From contig JAWVEV010000190.1 in assembly GCA_033856535.1 (NCBI GenBank), positions 14,723 to 78,722 on the forward strand: a stretch of 64,000 nt of DNA. Direction: 5' to 3'. Shown here one piece after another: positions 42,773-51,843 of the stretch. The translations under genes and the position numbers were made by a program. The DNA is from JAWVEV01 sp033856535 (GTDB lineage: Bacteria > Actinomycetota > Thermoleophilia > Miltoncostaeales > Miltoncostaeaceae). Each line of letters starts with the position of its first letter. Within the stretch, counting starts at the first letter, position 1. The notes beneath the pieces were generated by a model. That model worked only from the letters and a program-made list of their open reading frames with translations, had not been told where the DNA came from and ran no database searches.

Positions 42773-44067
42773 GGGTGCGCGTCGAGGAGGTGCGCGGCCC
42801 GGCTCGCCAGGTCGGTGATGCACAGCTCCGAGGCGAGCCGGCCGGCGTGCTGTAGCACGTGGCGGGCCTCGTGGCCGTCCCCGGGCCGGGCGGCGAGCAG
42901 CTCGCCCAGCCGGAACAGCGCGATGGCCTCGTGGACCGGGCTGCCGGCCCGCGCGTTGGCGTCGGCGGCGCGGCGCAGGCGCGCCGCGGCCTCGTCGTGG
43001 CGCCCGAGCAGGGCAGCCAGGCGCCCCAGGTAGAGCTCGGCCGAGCCGAGCGAGCCGACCCCGCGGGCGACGACGGGGAAGAGGCGCGCGTGGGGCGCCA
43101 GCAGCGCGTGGAGGACCTCGCCGGCCTCGCGATCGCCCACGGTGGCGGCCGCCTCGGCCAGCACGCACACGCCGTGCCAATTGGCGTCCATCGCGAGGCG
43201 GCGGCCGCCGTCGGCGCTGAGCTCCCGCACCAGCCGGCGCGCGCTCTCCGGGTCGCCGGTCTCGGCGTCGACGAGGGCCAGCTGCACCAGCCACTCGGCC
43301 GGCGCCGGCGAGGCCGCCGCCTCGCGCGCCAGGCGCTCGCGATCCATGTCGGCGAAGCGGCCCTGGGCGTACCGGGCATTGGCGCGCTGGATCTCGACGA
43401 CGAGCGGCGCGTCGGGGTCGTCGGCCCGCCGGCCGAGCGCCAGGGCCTCGTTCTGGAGCGCGTTGGCCATGGCCCAGTGGCCGGTCAGCAGGGCCAGCGC
43501 GCCGCGCCAGATGGGCACGTACCAGCGGAGGTGGGGCAGGCCGACCTCGTCGGCCAGGGCGGCGTAGGCGTCGACCTCGGCCGCGGCCTCGTCGATCCGG
43601 CCGAGCTCCATCAGGTCCACCACCCGCCAATTGCGGCCCTGGAGCGTCGCCTCGCGGTCGCCGGCGGCCTCGGCGGCGGCGACCATCGCCGTGGCGACCT
43701 CCAGGCGCTCGTCGGCATGCTCCGGCGCCCAGAGGGCCACCCGCCGGCCGTCGAGCGCCGCCGCCAGCGCCGACGCGTCATTCGACGCGCGGGCCAGCGC
43801 CACCGCCTCGGCGCTCAGCTCGCGCGCCCGGGGGCGATCGGAGTGGTACAGCTCGATCGAGAGCCGGGCGAGCAGGCGCGCCGCGATCGCCGGCTCGCTC
43901 GCCGGCGTCCCCGCCAGCGCCGCCTCCAGCAGCCGCACGGTCTCCGGGTCGGCTCGCGCGATCACGGTCGGCACCCCCACGGGACCTCGAGCCGTTCCCG
44001 CTGGATCAACGACGTCACCGGAGCCACGGGCGGATCCTAAGGTCGCTCCGCGGTCGGGCGATAGCAT
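42769..44067 (-). CDS. TPR protein, the TPR half of a large LAL-type regulator
   Basis: About 432 residues, nearly all helical repeat. It corresponds to the region that follows the AAA ATPase in long ATP-binding regulators (ETVRLLEAALAGT, AIAARLLARLSIELYHSDRP, DGRRVALWAPEHADERLEVA). No P-loop is present upstream; the divergent hydrolase occupies that space. The first ~40 residues look non-native, so the start is uncertain. It overlaps the LuxR gene by GTGA. Confidence 0.72.
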   Translation of the reverse strand: MLSPDRGATLGSARGSGDVVDPAGTARGPVGVPTVIARADPETVRLLEAALAGTPASEPAIAARLLARLSIELYHSDRPRARELSAEAVALARASNDASALAAALDGRRVALWAPEHADERLEVATAMVAAAEAAGDREATLQGRNWRVVDLMELGRIDEAAAEVDAYAALADEVGLPHLRWYVPIWRGALALLTGHWAMANALQNEALALGRRADDPDAPLVVEIQRANARYAQGRFADMDRERLAREAAASPAPAEWLVQLALVDAETGDPESARRLVRELSADGGRRLAMDANWHGVCVLAEAAATVGDREAGEVLHALLAPHARLFPVVARGVGSLGSAELYLGRLAALLGRHDEAAARLRRAADANARAGSPVHEAIALFRLGELLAARPGDGHEARHVLQHAGRLASELCITDLASRAAHLLDAHP

Positions 44068-44092
44068 CGCTCGACCGAAAAGGAGGCACCCC

Positions 44093-44923
44093 GTGACCGA
44101 CACGCGCCACGTCGAGGTAAACGGAATCAGGTACTGGTGCTCGCTCAGCGGGGAGGGCGAGCCGCTCCTGCTCCTGCACGGCGGGCTCGGGTCCTTCGAC
44201 ATGTTCGGGCCGGTCCTGCCGATCCTCGGCGAGGGCCGGCGGGTGATCGGGATCGACCTGCTCGGGCACGGGCACACCGAGCTCGGGTCCCGGGCGGTGA
44301 ACCTGATCGAGATGGGAGACGACACGGCGGCCATCCTCGGCGAGCTCGGCCTCGCGCAGGTGGACGTTCTCGGCTACTCGCTCGGCGCCGGGGTGGCGTT
44401 GCGCCTCGCGGTGCAGCACCCCGAGCTCGTGCGCCGGCTGGTGCTCGCGTCGGCGCCCTTCTCCGTGGACGGCTTCTACCCCGAGATGCGGCCGATGCAG
44501 GCCCAGGTGGGGGCGTCGATGTTCGAGTACATGAAGGACACGCCCATGTACACGAGCTACGCCGCGGTGGCGCCGCACCCCGAGGACTTCCCGCGCCTGC
44601 TCGACGCCATGGGCGCCTTCATGCGCGAGGACTACGACTACGGCGAGGACGTCGCGAAGCTCGAGATGCCGGTGATGCTGGCCTTCGGCGACAGCGACAT
44701 GGTCTCGCTGGACCACGTGGTCGCCTTCTACAAGCTGCTCGGCGGCGCCCAGAAGGACGCCGGCTGGGGGCGCGAGCACATGGCCAAGAACCGGCTCGCC
44801 ATCGTCCCCGACGTGACCCACTACGAGGCCTTCCAGTCGCCGGCGATGGCGCGCGCGGTGAAGCCGTTCCTCGACGGCGTCAGCGGCGCGCCGAGCTGGG
44901 CGGAGACCGTCGACGGGGGCTGA
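44093..44923 (+). CDS. Alpha/beta hydrolase
   Basis: A 276-residue hydrolase. The oxyanion and catalytic motifs are LLLLHGGLGSFDMFG, the nucleophile elbow GYSLGAGVAL, the acid in FGDSDMVSLD and the histidine in PDVTHYEAFQ. Substrate unknown. The start GTG 44093 has a perfect AGGAGG 7 bases upstream, one of the clearest ribosome sites here. It is divergent from the TPR/LuxR pair. Confidence 0.9.
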   Translation: MTDTRHVEVNGIRYWCSLSGEGEPLLLLHGGLGSFDMFGPVLPILGEGRRVIGIDLLGHGHTELGSRAVNLIEMGDDTAAILGELGLAQVDVLGYSLGAGVALRLAVQHPELVRRLVLASAPFSVDGFYPEMRPMQAQVGASMFEYMKDTPMYTSYAAVAPHPEDFPRLLDAMGAFMREDYDYGEDVAKLEMPVMLAFGDSDMVSLDHVVAFYKLLGGAQKDAGWGREHMAKNRLAIVPDVTHYEAFQSPAMARAVKPFLDGVSGAPSWAETVDGG

Positions 44924-44926
44924 GCG

Positions 44927-47497
44927 CTAGGCGGTGCCGCCCCGGTAGACCGCGTCGCCGTGGGCGAACACGCCCCTGTCGCCGGCGACCAGCCAGTAGC
45001 CGGCGCCGGTCGCCGTGGCGGTGATGCCCACGATCGGCTGGTTGAGCGCCGGGCCGTTCCCCAGCGAGCCGAAGAAGCCCGCGTCGCCATTGGCGAAGAC
45101 GCCGCCGTCGGCGCCGGCCAGCCAGTAGCCCTGGCCCGAGGGCGTCGCGGCGATGCCGACGATCGGCGCGCTCAGGGTCGTTCCCACCAGCCCGCCGAGG
45201 TAGGGCGCGTCGCCGAACGCGAACACGCCGCCGTCGGCGCCGGCCAGCCAGTAGCCGTTCCCGGACGGCGTGGCGGCGATGCCGACGATCGGCGCGTTGG
45301 GCGTCACGCCCAGGCCCGGCAGCGAGCCCAGGAAGGGCGCGGCGCCGAAGGCGAAGACCCCGCCGTCGGTTCCGGTGAGCCAGTAGCCGTCACCCTGCGG
45401 CCGCGCGGCGATCCCGACGATCGGCGCCGAGAGCCGGGCCGTCGCGACCGAGCCGAGGAACGGCGTGTCGAACGCGAACACGCCGCCGTCGCCGGCCGCC
45501 AGCCAGTACCCGCCGCGGGTGGCCGGGTTCGGCGCGATCCCGACCGCCGGCCGGGTGAACGGCGTCGCGCCGAGCGAGCCGTGGAACGGGGCGCCGAAGC
45601 TGAAGACGCCGCCGTCCTCGGCGGCCAGCCAGTAGCCCCCGTCCGGGCCGAGGGCGAGGCCGCGCACGCGCGGGCACCCGCGCGGCGCCACGCCGGGGGT
45701 GTCCGGGCAGGCGTCGCTCGCATCGGGAACCCTGTCGCGGTCGCGATCGGGGATCGTCGGCTTCGGCGGGGGCGGCTTCGGCACGGGCGTCGGCGGCCCG
45801 CGCCGCGGCGGCGGCACGACGCAGCCCGGCAGCCCGCCCCTCGGGGCGCCGGCGACGTCGACCGCGTTCACGAAGGTCCCGTCGTCCAGCCCGAACCAGG
45901 CGGTCGAGATCCCGGTGACGCCGGCGACGGGCGGCCCCTGGACCGTGCAGACGATCGTGACCGGGATCGGCGTCGGCACCGTGTCGACCGGCGCCTCGGT
46001 CAGGTCCGGCCGCGGGAAGACCCGCCCCAGCCCGCGCAGGGTCGGCGGCGGCGCGGCCAGCTCGGGCGGCGTCTGCACGAAGCCGCCGCCGCGCTGGGTC
46101 CGGATCGGGGTCGGGAGCCGGTAGGAGAGGATCTCCGCGTCCCTCTCGAGCCCGAGCAGCTTGATGCCGCCGCGCAGGTTCAGGCCGCCGGTGAGCTCCC
46201 ACAGCGGGTCGCCGCCCGGCTCCACCGCGAGGTCCGCCTCGGCGTTCACGTTCAGGTACGGGCCGGCCGCGCCGGCCACCGTCAGCTTCACGCGCGGCCC
46301 CACCCGGATCGACGCCGTCCCCTTCACCGTCTCGATGCTCGGCCGGTCGAAGCCGAACCCGAGGGCGAACCGGTTCAGGCTCTTCACGCCCTTGCCGCTG
46401 ATCGCCAGCCCCCCGGTGACCACGAGGTCCTGGCGCAACTCGCCGTCGGCGGCGACCTCGCCCGCGGCCTCGAGCGCCACCCGCGCGTCGATCAGCACCA
46501 CCACCGGGAGCGTGATCGGCCCCACCTGGACCGCGAACGCGCCGGCCCGGACGTCGGGGGTGTCGTAGTCGGCCTTGCAGGAGCCCTTCAGCCCCGCGGC
46601 CAGGGTGAGGCTCGCGTGCTGGTCCAGCGTCGCCGAGAAGCTCACGCGCGTCGGGCGGGGGATCGGGAAGATCCGCCACCTGCTGGAGATGCGGACCACC
46701 GGGGCCACCGTGAGCTCGCCGGTGAGCGATGAGTCCCTGCCCACCTTGCAGCCGCCCCGCTCCAGACCGCGTGTGAAGAGCATGCGGTCGAGCTTGATCG
46801 TCACGCTCGGGAGGGGAACCTCGGTGCCGGCGGTCCTGCGCCCCCCCGCGCGCGTCGACCGGCCGACCCGGGCGACCGCGTCCAGGCTGCCGGCCGGCAG
46901 CGCGTCGATCAGCCGCGCCGGGGCGGTGCGGACGACGGTCCGCCCGCCCTCGGCGGCGACCGAGACCACCCTGCGCAGCACCCCGTCCGGCAGCCGCCGA
47001 GCCGGGCCGCCGACGACCACCTGGCCGCGCCGCAGGCCGATCGGCTCGGCGCCGGCGAAGACCAACTCCCCTGGGGTGGCGGTGACCAGCCGGCGGGCCA
47101 TCGCGCGGGTGAACGGCCGCGTGCTCCGCGGGATCAGGATCCCGTAGTCGGCGACGCCGACGGCGGTGGCGCCGGGCCGGACGCGAAGCCGGGAGCGCGC
47201 CCGCCGCGGGTAGAAGGTGGCCCGGCCCGCGCGCACCGGGCGCGCCACCAGGGTGTAGGTGCCCGGCGCCAGGCTCAGGGTCCGCCCGGCGCCCGTCACG
47301 GGGCGGGGCCGGCCGGCGCCGATCACGCGCACCCGCGGGCGCAGGCTCGCCGGCAGGTCGGTCACGAACACCTGCAGGCTGCCCTTCGGGGCGGCCCGGG
47401 CCGTCACGGCGTCGCCGGGCGCCGCGCTCGCGCCGGACGCGGCGCCGACGAGGACGAGGACGACGGCGGCGAGGATGGCTGCGGGGAGGGCGCGCAT
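44927..47497 (-). CDS. Large exported protein with YWL propeller repeats
   Basis: An exported protein of about 856 residues (signal peptide LPAAILAAVVLVLVGAASG). The central region is beta-rich with a cadherin/adhesin look. A thrombospondin-like calcium motif DRDRDRVPDASDACPD (about residue 620) separates it from six ~45-residue repeats of the form GYWLAGADGGVFAFGDAPYL, expected to form a beta-propeller. Such repeats are typical of actinobacterial surface proteins. Starts at 47536 and 47557 are alternatives; none has a clear ribosome site. Convergent with the hydrolase, 3 bases apart. Confidence 0.78.
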   Translation of the reverse strand: MRALPAAILAAVVLVLVGAASGASAAPGDAVTARAAPKGSLQVFVTDLPASLRPRVRVIGAGRPRPVTGAGRTLSLAPGTYTLVARPVRAGRATFYPRRARSRLRVRPGATAVGVADYGILIPRSTRPFTRAMARRLVTATPGELVFAGAEPIGLRRGQVVVGGPARRLPDGVLRRVVSVAAEGGRTVVRTAPARLIDALPAGSLDAVARVGRSTRAGGRRTAGTEVPLPSVTIKLDRMLFTRGLERGGCKVGRDSSLTGELTVAPVVRISSRWRIFPIPRPTRVSFSATLDQHASLTLAAGLKGSCKADYDTPDVRAGAFAVQVGPITLPVVVLIDARVALEAAGEVAADGELRQDLVVTGGLAISGKGVKSLNRFALGFGFDRPSIETVKGTASIRVGPRVKLTVAGAAGPYLNVNAEADLAVEPGGDPLWELTGGLNLRGGIKLLGLERDAEILSYRLPTPIRTQRGGGFVQTPPELAAPPPTLRGLGRVFPRPDLTEAPVDTVPTPIPVTIVCTVQGPPVAGVTGISTAWFGLDDGTFVNAVDVAGAPRGGLPGCVVPPPRRGPPTPVPKPPPPKPTIPDRDRDRVPDASDACPDTPGVAPRGCPRVRGLALGPDGGYWLAAEDGGVFSFGAPFHGSLGATPFTRPAVGIAPNPATRGGYWLAAGDGGVFAFDTPFLGSVATARLSAPIVGIAARPQGDGYWLTGTDGGVFAFGAAPFLGSLPGLGVTPNAPIVGIAATPSGNGYWLAGADGGVFAFGDAPYLGGLVGTTLSAPIVGIAATPSGQGYWLAGADGGVFANGDAGFFGSLGNGPALNQPIVGITATATGAGYWLVAGDRGVFAHGDAVYRGGTA

Positions 47498-47584
47498 CGG
47501 CGTGGCCGGGGCGTCCGCCGCCGGCCGCGCGAGCATCTCCGATCGGCGGTCCGGCATCCACCGCGGGCGGTGGACGCGGTCGGC

Positions 47585-48073
47585 TCAGGCCGCGCGCAGC
47601 CGCGCGAGCGTGGCCGGCGTCAGCCGCCTGGTCAGCCGGTGCCGCCCGCCCGGCACCTCCACGACCACCAGCACCGCCTCCTCCGCCCGCGCCAGGGCGG
47701 GCGGCACCCGGTCGCCGCGCCCGCGCAGCGCCGGCACGATGAGGCCCTCGTCGGCGGCGAGCGCCTCGGCCGAGGGGGGAGGGAGCGCGGCGAGCACCAC
47801 GGCCCGCCGCCCGCCCTCCTCGAGCCGGACGGCCAGAAAGGGACGCCCCTCGGCGACGGCGGCCTCGAGCGTGTCCGCGGGGCGCCGGCGCCGGCGCCCC
47901 GCGGCCGGCTCGATCCCGTGGTGGTGCGCCAGCTCCCGGCGCGAGAGCGGCCGGCTGGGCTCGCCCGGCTCCCCGTGGTCGCGGTCCTCGCCCCAGAGGC
48001 GCGGCCAGCGGTCGAGCGCCGCGCGGTGCCGGGCGGCGCGGTCGTCGGGGGCCGAGGCGCGGGCCGGCGGCAT
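47585..48073 (-). CDS. Protein of unknown function
   Basis: A 162-residue, Arg/Ala/Glu-rich cytoplasmic protein with no family I recognise. Its C-terminal half alternates beta-like segments (PFLAVRLEEGGRRAVVLAAL, VLVVVEVPGG). ATG 48073 is preferred because GGAGCAGGA lies upstream; an ATG at 48094 would overlap the selO start on the other strand. Confidence 0.5.
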   Translation of the reverse strand: MPPARASAPDDRAARHRAALDRWPRLWGEDRDHGEPGEPSRPLSRRELAHHHGIEPAAGRRRRRPADTLEAAVAEGRPFLAVRLEEGGRRAVVLAALPPPSAEALAADEGLIVPALRGRGDRVPPALARAEEAVLVVVEVPGGRHRLTRRLTPATLARLRAA

Positions 48074-48092
48074 GCTGTCATCCTGCTCCGCC

Positions 48093-49730
48093 ATGGCGAT
48101 CAGCGCCCCGGGCGGCCGCCGGCTCCTCGCCGAGCTGGACGCGCTGCCCTTCGACACCCGCTTCACCGCCGAGCTGCCGGGCGACCCCGACGGCGATCGG
48201 CGCACGCGCCAGGTGCACGGCGCCGCGTTCAGCCGGGTCGCGCCCGAGCCCGTCGCGGCGCCGGCGACGGTCGCCTGGTCGCCGGAGGTCGCCGAGCTGC
48301 TCGGCCTCGATCCCGCGCTCTGCGCGTCGGATGACTTCGCCCGGGTCTTCGCCGGCGACCGGCTGCTGGCGGGCGCCGACCCCCACGCCCACTGCTACGG
48401 CGGCCACCAGTTCGGCTCGTGGGCCGGTCAGCTCGGCGACGGCCGGGCGATCGCCCTCGGCGAGGTGCGGGACGCCGACGGCGGCCACCAGACGCTGCAG
48501 CTGAAGGGCGCCGGCCGCACGCCGTACAGCCGGATGGCCGACGGCCGGGCGGTGCTGCGCTCCTCGGTCCGCGAGTTCCTGTGCAGCGAGGCGATGCACC
48601 ACCTCGGCATCCCGACCACCCGGGCGCTCTCGATCGTCGCGACGGGTGACTCGGTGATCCGCGACGTGCTCTACGACGGCAACCCCGCTCCCGAGCCGGG
48701 CGCCGTGGTCTGCAGGGTGGCGCCCTCGTTCCTGCGCTTCGGCAGCTTCGAGTTGCCCGCCTCGCGCGGCGACCTCGACCTGCTCGGCCGCCTCGTGGCC
48801 TTCACCGTGCGGAACGACTTCCCCGAGCTGGCGGAGCGACTCGGCCCGGACGCCGCGCCGGCGGACGCGGTGCCGGCGCTCTTCGAGGAGGTCTGCGGGC
48901 GGACGGCGGATCTGGTCGTCGACTGGATGCGGGTCGGCTTCGTCCACGGGGTGCTCAACACGGACAACATGTCGATCCTCGGGCTGACCATCGACTACGG
49001 GCCGTACGGCTGGCTCGAGGACTTCGACCCGGCCTGGACGCCCAACACCACGGACGCCCGAACGCGGCGGTATCGCTACGGCGCCCAGCCGCAGGTGGCC
49101 CAGTGGAACCTGCTGCAGCTGGCCAACGCCCTGGTCGCGCTCACGGACGACCCGGACGCGCTGCGCGGCGGCCTCGAGGGCTATGCGCGGCGGTACACCG
49201 AGGGCTTCCGGGCGATGATGGCCGCGCGCCTCGGCTGGGGCGACCCCCGCGACGGCGACGCCGCGCTGGTGGAGCGGCTGTTCGAGCTCCTCGTGCGGAC
49301 CGAGATCGACCAGGTCGTATTCTTCCGCGACCTCGCCGGGGTGCGGGCCGACCCGGCGGCGGCCGACGAGGAGCTGCTCGCTCCGCTCGCCGGCGCCTGG
49401 TACCGGCCGGACGAGGTCGCCGGCGACGTCCGCGCGGGTCTGCTCGCCTGGCTGCGCGAGTGGGGCCGGCGCGTCGAGGCCGGGGGCCTGCCCGAGGCCG
49501 GGCGCCGCCGGCGCATGGACGCGCTCAACCCACGCTTCGTCCTCCGGAACTACCTGGCCCAGGAGGCGATCGACGCCGCGGAGGCCGGCGACCCCGGGCT
49601 GGTCCGGGAGCTGCTCGACGTGCTGCGCCGCCCCTACGATGAGCAGCCGGGGCGCGAGCGCTTCGCCGCCAGGCGCCCGGAGTGGGCACGGCACCGGGTG
49701 GGGTGCTCGATGCTCTCCTGCAGCAGCTAA
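48093..49730 (+). CDS. selO: SelO/YdiU-family protein adenylyltransferase (AMPylator)
   Basis: A 545-residue pseudokinase-fold enzyme that transfers AMP to proteins. Landmarks are GGHQFGSWAGQLGDGRA, the lysine in LKGAGRTPYSR, HGVLNTDNMSILGLT and IDYGPYGWLEDFDP with the metal-binding Asn/Asp. The C-terminus GCSMLSCSS keeps the cysteine that is selenocysteine in some homologues. Its start codon overlaps a possible minus-strand start in CCATGG. Its stop overlaps the stop of the convergent gene. Confidence 0.95.
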   Translation: MAISAPGGRRLLAELDALPFDTRFTAELPGDPDGDRRTRQVHGAAFSRVAPEPVAAPATVAWSPEVAELLGLDPALCASDDFARVFAGDRLLAGADPHAHCYGGHQFGSWAGQLGDGRAIALGEVRDADGGHQTLQLKGAGRTPYSRMADGRAVLRSSVREFLCSEAMHHLGIPTTRALSIVATGDSVIRDVLYDGNPAPEPGAVVCRVAPSFLRFGSFELPASRGDLDLLGRLVAFTVRNDFPELAERLGPDAAPADAVPALFEEVCGRTADLVVDWMRVGFVHGVLNTDNMSILGLTIDYGPYGWLEDFDPAWTPNTTDARTRRYRYGAQPQVAQWNLLQLANALVALTDDPDALRGGLEGYARRYTEGFRAMMAARLGWGDPRDGDAALVERLFELLVRTEIDQVVFFRDLAGVRADPAAADEELLAPLAGAWYRPDEVAGDVRAGLLAWLREWGRRVEAGGLPEAGRRRRMDALNPRFVLRNYLAQEAIDAAEAGDPGLVRELLDVLRRPYDEQPGRERFAARRPEWARHRVGCSMLSCSS

Positions 49731-51319
49731 CCGGCGGCCGCGCCCGAGCGGAGCTCCGCCTCCTCGTCCTCGAACAGCCCGTGACGCATGGCGAAGAGCC
49801 CGGCGCCGGCGCGATTCGAGGCGCCGATCTTGGCGTAGATGTGCTCCACGTGGTTGCCGACGGTCTTCGGCGCAATCACCAGCCGCCGGGCGATCTCCTT
49901 GTTCGGGAGGCCCCGGGCGAGCAGCCGGAGCACCTCGACCTCGCGGTGGGTGAGCCCCGCCGGACCCTCGCGCCGGCGCGCGGCCCGGTGGCCGGCCGCG
50001 ACGAGCACCGCCTCCACCGCCTCCGGGTCGAGCCGGCCGGCCGCCCCGTCGGCCCTCAGCGCGGATGCGGCCTCGCCGGCGGTGAGCGCCGGTCGGTGCG
50101 GGCGCGGCTCGCGCATGGAGCGGTAGGCGTCCGCGGCGCCGAGGATCCGCGCCGGGCGGCCGATCGCGGCGCCGGTCAGGCCGCGGGGATAGCCCGACCC
50201 GTCCAGGCGCTCGCGGTGCTGGCCGGCGATCGCGCCAAGTGGCGCAAGGACGGCCGAGCGGTGGAGCATGCGCTCGGTCAGGAGGGGGTGCAGGCGGATG
50301 CGCTCCCACTCGCCCGCGCCGAGCGGCCCCGACCGGTCCCAGATCGCGTTGGAGACGCCAAGCCGGCCGAGGTCGTGCACCAGGCCGGCGCGGCGCAGGG
50401 TCGCGACCGCGTCCTCGGCGAGGCCGAGCACGGCGCCGGCGCCCGCCACGAGGCCGGCGACCGCGCGGGCGTGTCCGAGCGTGTACGGCGTCTTGACGTC
50501 GACGAAGTCCGCGACGGCGGCCAGGGCCTCCTCGATGCGCTCGTCCGAGAGGACCACCGCGAGCGCCGGCTCGGCGTCGATGAGGGCGTCCCAGGTCAGG
50601 GCCGGGTCGAGCCCCGCGAGCAGCAGATCGGCCTCGTTGCGGACGAGGCGCGCCAGGGCGGGGTCGAACTGGTGCCCGGCCCGCCTGCGGGCGAGCTCCC
50701 TGGCGGCGTCGACGCCGCCGACCCGGTGGGCGACCTCGACGAACTCGGCCAGCTGGGCGAGCCGCGAGGCGACCGGCGCCTCGGCGCCGCGCAGGCCGTT
50801 CGGCCACCCCTTGCCGTCCCAGCGCTCGTAGGCGGCGGCGAGTGCGGCGAGCACCGCGTCGGGGAGCCCGAGGCGCTCGGCCAGGTCGCGCCCGAGCGCC
50901 GCGTGGTGGGCAACCATCCCGTCCATGTCGCGATGCCCCGACACGGCGAACTCGAGGCCCACCCGGAAGCGGTGCAGCGGCGGCTTGCCGGCGCCGAGCA
51001 TCCGCAGCCCGGCGGCCGTCGCGCGGAAGCTCCTGAGCTCGTGGTCGTACTTGGTGGACTTCAGCGCGATGTCGTCGCCGAACCACTTCGCCTGCTCGTG
51101 GGCGTCGGTGTGGCAGCCGACGTTCACCAGGAGGGCGGTGTAGTAGACGGCCGCCCGCTCCTCCTCGGACAGGCCGATCCGCTCGGCGAGGCGCAGCGCG
51201 ATCAGGCACTGGCGCAGGACGTGCTCCATGGGCTGGCCGAACCCGAGGTCGACGCCGAGCGACAGCGCGGCGACCAGCTCGGCCAGGCGCAGGCCCTCGT
51301 CGTCGCCGTGTCCGGTCAC
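49727..51319 (-). CDS. HD-domain LuxR-family regulator
   Basis: A 530-residue protein. Two HD-like segments are present: an N-terminal one (TALLVNVGCHTDAHEQAKWF) and a HD-GYP-like one with LVHDLGRLGVSN and QHRERLDGSGYPRGL. A C-terminal LuxR HTH (LTHREVEVLRLLARGLPNKE, APKTVGNHVEHIYAKIG) follows. HD-GYP domains often hydrolyse cyclic-di-GMP; here the protein may couple a hydrolase fold to DNA binding. GTG 51319 removes an Arg-rich extension. Confidence 0.85.
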   Translation of the reverse strand: MTGHGDDEGLRLAELVAALSLGVDLGFGQPMEHVLRQCLIALRLAERIGLSEEERAAVYYTALLVNVGCHTDAHEQAKWFGDDIALKSTKYDHELRSFRATAAGLRMLGAGKPPLHRFRVGLEFAVSGHRDMDGMVAHHAALGRDLAERLGLPDAVLAALAAAYERWDGKGWPNGLRGAEAPVASRLAQLAEFVEVAHRVGGVDAARELARRRAGHQFDPALARLVRNEADLLLAGLDPALTWDALIDAEPALAVVLSDERIEEALAAVADFVDVKTPYTLGHARAVAGLVAGAGAVLGLAEDAVATLRRAGLVHDLGRLGVSNAIWDRSGPLGAGEWERIRLHPLLTERMLHRSAVLAPLGAIAGQHRERLDGSGYPRGLTGAAIGRPARILGAADAYRSMREPRPHRPALTAGEAASALRADGAAGRLDPEAVEAVLVAAGHRAARRREGPAGLTHREVEVLRLLARGLPNKEIARRLVIAPKTVGNHVEHIYAKIGASNRAGAGLFAMRHGLFEDEEAELRSGAAAG

Positions 51320-51453
51320 GGGTCGAGCGTATCCCCGGCCCGCGCCGCGGAGAAGATGGGGGAAACGCCTCATCGACCGCGCGAGGACGCCCTCCTAGCC
51401 TCGGCTCAGACGATCGGGCGGGCGGTCCGCTCGGCGGGCGAGAGGAGGGCCAG

Positions 51454-51831
51454 ATGGCCAAGGCGTCGCGGGAGAGCGCACAGGTCGAGGACCACGGCGT
51501 GGTCGAGGACCGCCACCAGGAGCTGGAGGGCTACACGGTCAACTTCCTGACCTTCCGGCAGGACATCGACGCGGCGCCGCTGCTGCGCGGCCTGCCCGGG
51601 GATCAGTGCACCAGCCCGCACTGGGGCTACGTGATCAGCGGTCGCGTGACGTACACGATCGGCGACCGGGTCGAGGTGCACGAGGCGGGCGACGCCTTCT
51701 ACGTGCCCCCGGGGCACCTCCAAAAGGCGGAGGCCGGCACCGAGTACATCCAGTTCAGTCCCACCGACGAGCTGAGCGTCGTCTCGGCGCAGATGATGGC
51801 GAACATGCAGGCGATGATGCAGGGCGCCTGA
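51454..51831 (+). CDS. Cupin-domain protein
   Basis: A 125-residue single-domain cupin. Metal-site residues lie in CTSPHWGYVISGRVTYTIG and EAGDAFYVPPGHLQKAEAG. No substrate is evident. GAGGAGGG lies 6 bases before ATG 51454. Confidence 0.82.
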   Translation: MAKASRESAQVEDHGVVEDRHQELEGYTVNFLTFRQDIDAAPLLRGLPGDQCTSPHWGYVISGRVTYTIGDRVEVHEAGDAFYVPPGHLQKAEAGTEYIQFSPTDELSVVSAQMMANMQAMMQGA

Positions 51832-51843
51832 GCGTCCCCGGCG

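Noticed and set aside
44930..45690. Repeat array as CRISPR
   Set aside because: The repeats are about 135 bases, in frame, and encode YWL propeller units, not short repeats with unique spacers.
49640..49730. Selenocysteine (UGA) at the SelO C-terminus
   Set aside because: The position is an ordinary cysteine codon in GCSMLSCSS, followed by TAA.
48078..51461. An 1127-codon minus-strand frame
   Set aside because: It runs antisense to selO and in the wrong frame through the HD-LuxR gene; composition is repetitive and no motif is present.
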